Below, piece after piece: positions 5,420 through 7,802 of a stretch of 7,802 nucleotides of DNA. This DNA comes from an uncultured Selenomonadaceae bacterium (GTDB lineage: Bacteria > Bacillota > Negativicutes > Selenomonadales > Selenomonadaceae). Made by a program: the position numbers and the translations under genes. The notes beneath the pieces are model-generated. The model did not search any database. It was not told where the DNA came from and was given only the letters and a program-made list of their open reading frames with translations. The stretch lies in the NCBI GenBank assembly GCA_958415865.1, contig CATYZV010000075.1:1-7802 (forward strand), written 5' to 3'. How positions within the stretch are numbered: position 1 is the first letter of the stretch; each line of letters begins with the position of its first letter.

Positions 5420-6217
5420 TTATTGAAATAGCCGGAACAATAAGCCGCTTTCCGTAACCATGCGCACGCCTAAAAGGAACATAGCGAGCGAGAGCAGTAT
5501 GACGATGATGCGCGGGCGGGTACTGCGCGAGATCTTGGCACCTATCTGCGCGCCGATGATTGCGCCGACACCGACGGCAATAGCCGGTTTCCAGACAATG
5601 TGATCCATTACTATGTGCGAGATGACACCCATAAACGAGGATACGGCGAGCACGAAATGCGAAGTCGCCGTTGCCATGTGCGGCGGGAAGGAGAGGATGT
5701 ATATCATGACGGGCACGTGTACCACTCCGCCTCCGATGCCGAAGATGCTGGAGATGAAGCCCACGCCCATGCTCAGGATTATACCGAGCCATTTGTATCG
5801 CTTGAAATTGGCTTCGCTGAACTCACCGGCAACGACTTTCTTGTTGTTGGAATTCCAGTACATTATGAACGAAGTGATCAGAAGAAAGCTGCCGTAAGCA
5901 AGCCCGAAGGTAGGACCGGTGAAGTAATCTGCTGCGATGCCGCCCAAATACGCGCCGGGCAGCGTGGCAAGTGCAAACGGCACGGCTGCTTTGAAGTAGA
6001 CGCGGTGCTGGCGGATGTAGGCGATGGTGCCGGAAATGGCGTTTAAAAATACGCCGAACAGAGAGGTGCCGATGATCTCCGGCGCGCTCTGGAAGATAGA
6101 CGGTGTGAGAAAATAAGTGAATATCGGAATCATGATGAGTCCGCCGCCGATACCCACGAGCGTGCCGAAGGTGCCTACGCCGATACCGAGGATAAATAAT
6201 AGAACAAATTCTAACAT
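5420..6217 (-). CDS. TauE/SafE family membrane transporter (putative anion/sulfite exporter)
   Basis: This 265-residue integral membrane protein shows the internal duplication typical of the TauE/SafE (formerly DUF81) family. Each half begins with a Gly-rich membrane motif: GTLVGIGGGLIMIP near 18-31 and SIFGIGGGVVHVP at 157-169. A matching GTS/ATS motif follows each (50-52 and 184-186), and a hydrophilic cytoplasmic loop lies at about 121-143. Around eight hydrophobic segments fit the family. Members are linked to export or uptake of sulfite, sulfoacetate and other small organosulfur or carboxylate anions; substrate cannot be read from sequence. ATG at 6217 has AAGGA about 12 nt upstream, a slightly long spacer. 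It is the second gene after the ketopantoate-reductase-like gene, 27 bases downstream, so its substrate may relate to that enzyme (inference). Confidence 0.88.
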   Translation of the reverse strand: MLEFVLLFILGIGVGTFGTLVGIGGGLIMIPIFTYFLTPSIFQSAPEIIGTSLFGVFLNAISGTIAYIRQHRVYFKAAVPFALATLPGAYLGGIAADYFTGPTFGLAYGSFLLITSFIMYWNSNNKKVVAGEFSEANFKRYKWLGIILSMGVGFISSIFGIGGGVVHVPVMIYILSFPPHMATATSHFVLAVSSFMGVISHIVMDHIVWKPAIAVGVGAIIGAQIGAKISRSTRPRIIVILLSLAMFLLGVRMVTESGLLFRLFQ

Positions 6218-6244
6218 GATACTGTTTTTTCCTTTGCGTATTTT

Positions 6245-7165
6245 TTAGATTTTAAAGCCGAATTTTGCTGCGACTTCTTCGTAGGCAGGAACGCTGATAT
6301 TTTTTGCCTTTGCCATGCGGACTATCTCAAAGATCAGCCCGTCCATTTCGGTTTTTGCTCCCGGGCCTTTGGCGAGGTCTTTCTGCATGGAAGCTGTGGT
6401 GTCAGGTGTTACAGCGTGTAAAATCTTGAGATTTATGTCGATGATATCATCAGGCAGATGAATGCCGTAAGCCTTGGCTATCGTCTGGCAGTCCTGAACT
6501 AGGGCAATATAAAAATCCTGTTTCGGTCCGGGCTGCTGCATCGGTCCTGCCGGAATGTCGAAGTAAGCTCCGGCTGCGGCAAACGGCGATACGAATGTGA
6601 ATTTGCGGAAGGTATCGTCGGCTATTTTTTCTGACAGCACGACTTGGATGCCGCTGTCTTCGAGATCGCTTTTGATTTCTTCCAGCTGAGGCCGCAGAGG
6701 CGTTTTGCCGCGCGTGCCGTAGACGACGCGGAATATCTTGCCCGACTGGGTTATTTCACCGGGGGCGGAGATGTAAGCGACGATGTAGATACAGCCTTCG
6801 ATGACGTTCGTATCCGGCAGTTTCTGTGCCAAATACTGCCCTGTGCCGTAGATGTTGAGTATGGGGATGATGATGGTGTGTTCATCGGATGCCTTGGCGA
6901 GGAAAGGAATGATTTCGTCGATGGAATAGCCCTTTACGGCAACGAAGATGACATCTGCCACATCGGTGTATTCATCAGTAGTCATAGCCTTGATGTTCTT
7001 CAGCTGCATTTCGCCGCGCTTATCGGAGTGGATGGTAAGCCCGTTTTTGCGGATAGCAGCCAGATGAGAGCCGCGGGCGATCAGTGTAACATCGTGGCCA
7101 GCGCTGGCGAGAAAGCCGCCGATGCTGGCTCCCGTTCCGCCTGAGCCCATTATAACGTATTTCAT
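6245..7165 (-). CDS. Ketopantoate reductase (PanE/ApbA) family NADP-dependent dehydrogenase
   Basis: This 306-residue cytoplasmic enzyme has an N-terminal Rossmann domain (GSGGTG at 7-12, then DVTLIARG at 25-32) and the C-terminal helical domain of the PanE/ApbA family. Asn104 sits where the family's NGxG motif lies, although here it reads NIYGTG. K188 fits the catalytic lysine, S259 (ASMQKD) the substrate-binding serine and E273 (KTEMD) the conserved glutamate. In classical PanE the lysine is followed four residues later by Asn; here the stretch is KFTFVSPF and lacks it. The enzyme may therefore act on another 2-oxo acid rather than ketopantoate, so I give no gene symbol. The start is clear: AGGAGG at 7176-7181 with a 10-nt spacer. 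It heads the operon with the TauE/SafE transporter. Confidence 0.88.
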   Translation of the reverse strand: MKYVIMGSGGTGASIGGFLASAGHDVTLIARGSHLAAIRKNGLTIHSDKRGEMQLKNIKAMTTDEYTDVADVIFVAVKGYSIDEIIPFLAKASDEHTIIIPILNIYGTGQYLAQKLPDTNVIEGCIYIVAYISAPGEITQSGKIFRVVYGTRGKTPLRPQLEEIKSDLEDSGIQVVLSEKIADDTFRKFTFVSPFAAAGAYFDIPAGPMQQPGPKQDFYIALVQDCQTIAKAYGIHLPDDIIDINLKILHAVTPDTTASMQKDLAKGPGAKTEMDGLIFEIVRMAKAKNISVPAYEEVAAKFGFKI

Positions 7166-7202
7166 TAAGATGATACCTCCTGTCTAAATTACATATAACT
7201 CT

Positions 7203-7211
7203 ATTATAGCA
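7203..7211 (-). promoter_or_regulatory. Extended -10 promoter of the dehydrogenase-transporter operon
   Basis: On the minus strand TGC-TATAAT gives a consensus -10 box (7203-7208) with the TG extension (7209-7211). No good -35 hexamer stands 16-18 bp upstream, as is common for extended -10 promoters. The leader of about 30 nt includes the AGGAGG ribosome site. Confidence 0.6.
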
Positions 7212-7250
7212 GATTGAATTCCAATTAACAGGCTTGAAAAATCGTGCGGC

Positions 7251-7292
7251 ACAAAATAAAAAGCAGACCGGCGTACAATATACCGGTCTGCT
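7251..7292 (-). terminator. Rho-independent terminator of the HIT-family gene
   Basis: AGCAGACCGG (7262-7271) pairs perfectly with CCGGTCTGCT (7283-7292) around an 11-nt loop. On the minus strand the stem is followed by TTTTATTTTG. It lies 26 bases past the HIT gene stop and separates it from the next operon's promoter. Confidence 0.85.
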
Positions 7293-7318
7293 GGTGAAAA
7301 TAATGATTTAAAAGAATG

Positions 7319-7738
7319 TTATGCTTCGAGTGCGTTTTTTATCTTGGCTGTCAAGTCTGCGTATTCTGCCTCAGTAAGCAGCTTTGCACCGGGATTCATA
7401 GCGAATACACCGCCCCATTCAAAGCTATCTTTGTATTTGGGTACGAGATGAAAGTGCATATGGCCTGCTGTATCGCCGTACGCGCCGTAGTTGATTTTGT
7501 CGGGCTTGAACAGCTTGCGGACTGCATCAGCTGTCTTAGCGACATCATCGAAGAAACCGGCTCTTTCTTCCGGCGTGAGGTCGGTCAGTTCAGCTACGTG
7601 CTGTTTCGTTGCGACGATCACGCGGCCGGGATGGCTCTGTTCTTTGAACAGATATATTTTGGAATGGGGTAGTTCGCAGATTTTGATGCCGAAAGCATCG
7701 AGCAGTTTTCCTTCTTGGCAGTAAGCACAATTTGTCAT
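7319..7738 (-). CDS. HIT-family (histidine triad) nucleotide-binding protein
   Basis: This 139-residue cytosolic protein carries the histidine triad H93-M-H95-F-H97-LVPK. The middle histidine (H95) is the nucleophile in HIT hydrolases and transferases, which cleave nucleoside phosphoramidates, dinucleoside polyphosphates or related compounds. The N terminus has C4-x-x-C7 as in many bacterial HIT proteins. HPGRVIVATKQHVAEL at about 36-51 is the usual substrate-pocket strand region. It is closest in style to small Hint/Fhit-like proteins; the exact substrate is unknown. The ATG at 7738 has no recognisable Shine-Dalgarno; instead a perfect 10-bp palindrome occupies that position. The gene has its own promoter and terminator. 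Confidence 0.92.
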   Translation of the reverse strand: MTNCAYCQEGKLLDAFGIKICELPHSKIYLFKEQSHPGRVIVATKQHVAELTDLTPEERAGFFDDVAKTADAVRKLFKPDKINYGAYGDTAGHMHFHLVPKYKDSFEWGGVFAMNPGAKLLTEAEYADLTAKIKNALEA

Positions 7739-7768
7739 GGTGAGCAGCTGCTACTAAAAATATAGACA

Positions 7769-7798
7769 AATATATCTACACTAGATGTTTTGCTACAA
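7769..7798 (-). promoter_or_regulatory. Probable promoter of the HIT-family gene
   Basis: On the minus strand TTGTAG (7793-7798) and TATATT (7769-7774) are separated by 18 bp. Transcription would start near 7762, giving a leader of about 25 nt. The local DNA is AT-rich, so an alternative register cannot be excluded. Confidence 0.45.
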
Positions 7799-7802
7799 TC
7801 TC

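Noticed and set aside
5373..5792. Minus-strand ORF of 139 codons overlapping the TauE/SafE gene in another frame
   Set aside because: Its His- and Arg-rich composition is typical of an out-of-frame reading of a membrane protein gene, and it would run into the terminator hairpin.
6644..7144. Plus-strand ORF of 166 codons opposite the dehydrogenase gene
   Set aside because: It mirrors the codons of the clearly recognisable PanE-family protein on the other strand and has no ribosome site or recognisable domain.

Overview
The window looks like a piece of a Firmicutes chromosome of moderate GC. Gene content and protein style suggest a Negativicutes-type anaerobe; this lineage is inferred, not proven. 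It carries eight protein-coding genes, and every one except the small 104-residue protein belongs to a recognisable family. No mobile element, CRISPR array, tRNA or rRNA was seen.

Layout: (1) 52-675 (+) encodes DhaL, the ADP-binding subunit of a PTS-type dihydroxyacetone kinase. (2) 676-2005 is a 1.3 kb stretch with no credible gene. Its first part holds direct repeats and an imperfect hairpin. Its main part, about 895-1945, is framed by a very good sigma-A promoter (TTGCCA-17 bp-TATAAT) and a 12-bp rho-independent terminator. Between these it contains many local and nested inverted repeats and is broken by stops in all frames. I read it as a large structured non-coding RNA of about 1.05 kb, and it is the most interesting object in the window. 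I could not match it to a known giant RNA family (OLE, GOLLD, ROOL, group II intron) by eye. (3) 2006-3921 (-) is a two-gene operon, trmB then an ftsW-like SEDS gene. Both genes appear to start at TTG, and the ftsW ribosome binding site overlaps the trmB stop. (4) 4076-4855 (+) is a DeoR-family regulator, divergent from trmB with back-to-back promoters. It is followed at 4989-5303 by a small protein of unknown function that has its own promoter and a strong terminator. (5) 5420-7165 (-) is an operon of a ketopantoate-reductase-family dehydrogenase followed by a TauE/SafE-type membrane transporter. (6) 7319-7738 (-) is a HIT-family nucleotide-binding protein with its own promoter and terminator.

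How the genes work together: most are independent housekeeping or metabolic units (tRNA modification, septal peptidoglycan synthesis, transport, nucleotide hydrolysis). DhaL implies a DhaK partner upstream, outside the window, and a PTS phosphoryl donor. The putative RNA has its own promoter and terminator, so it is probably an autonomous transcription unit rather than a leader or trailer of a neighbour. It converges tail-to-tail with the trmB-ftsW operon.
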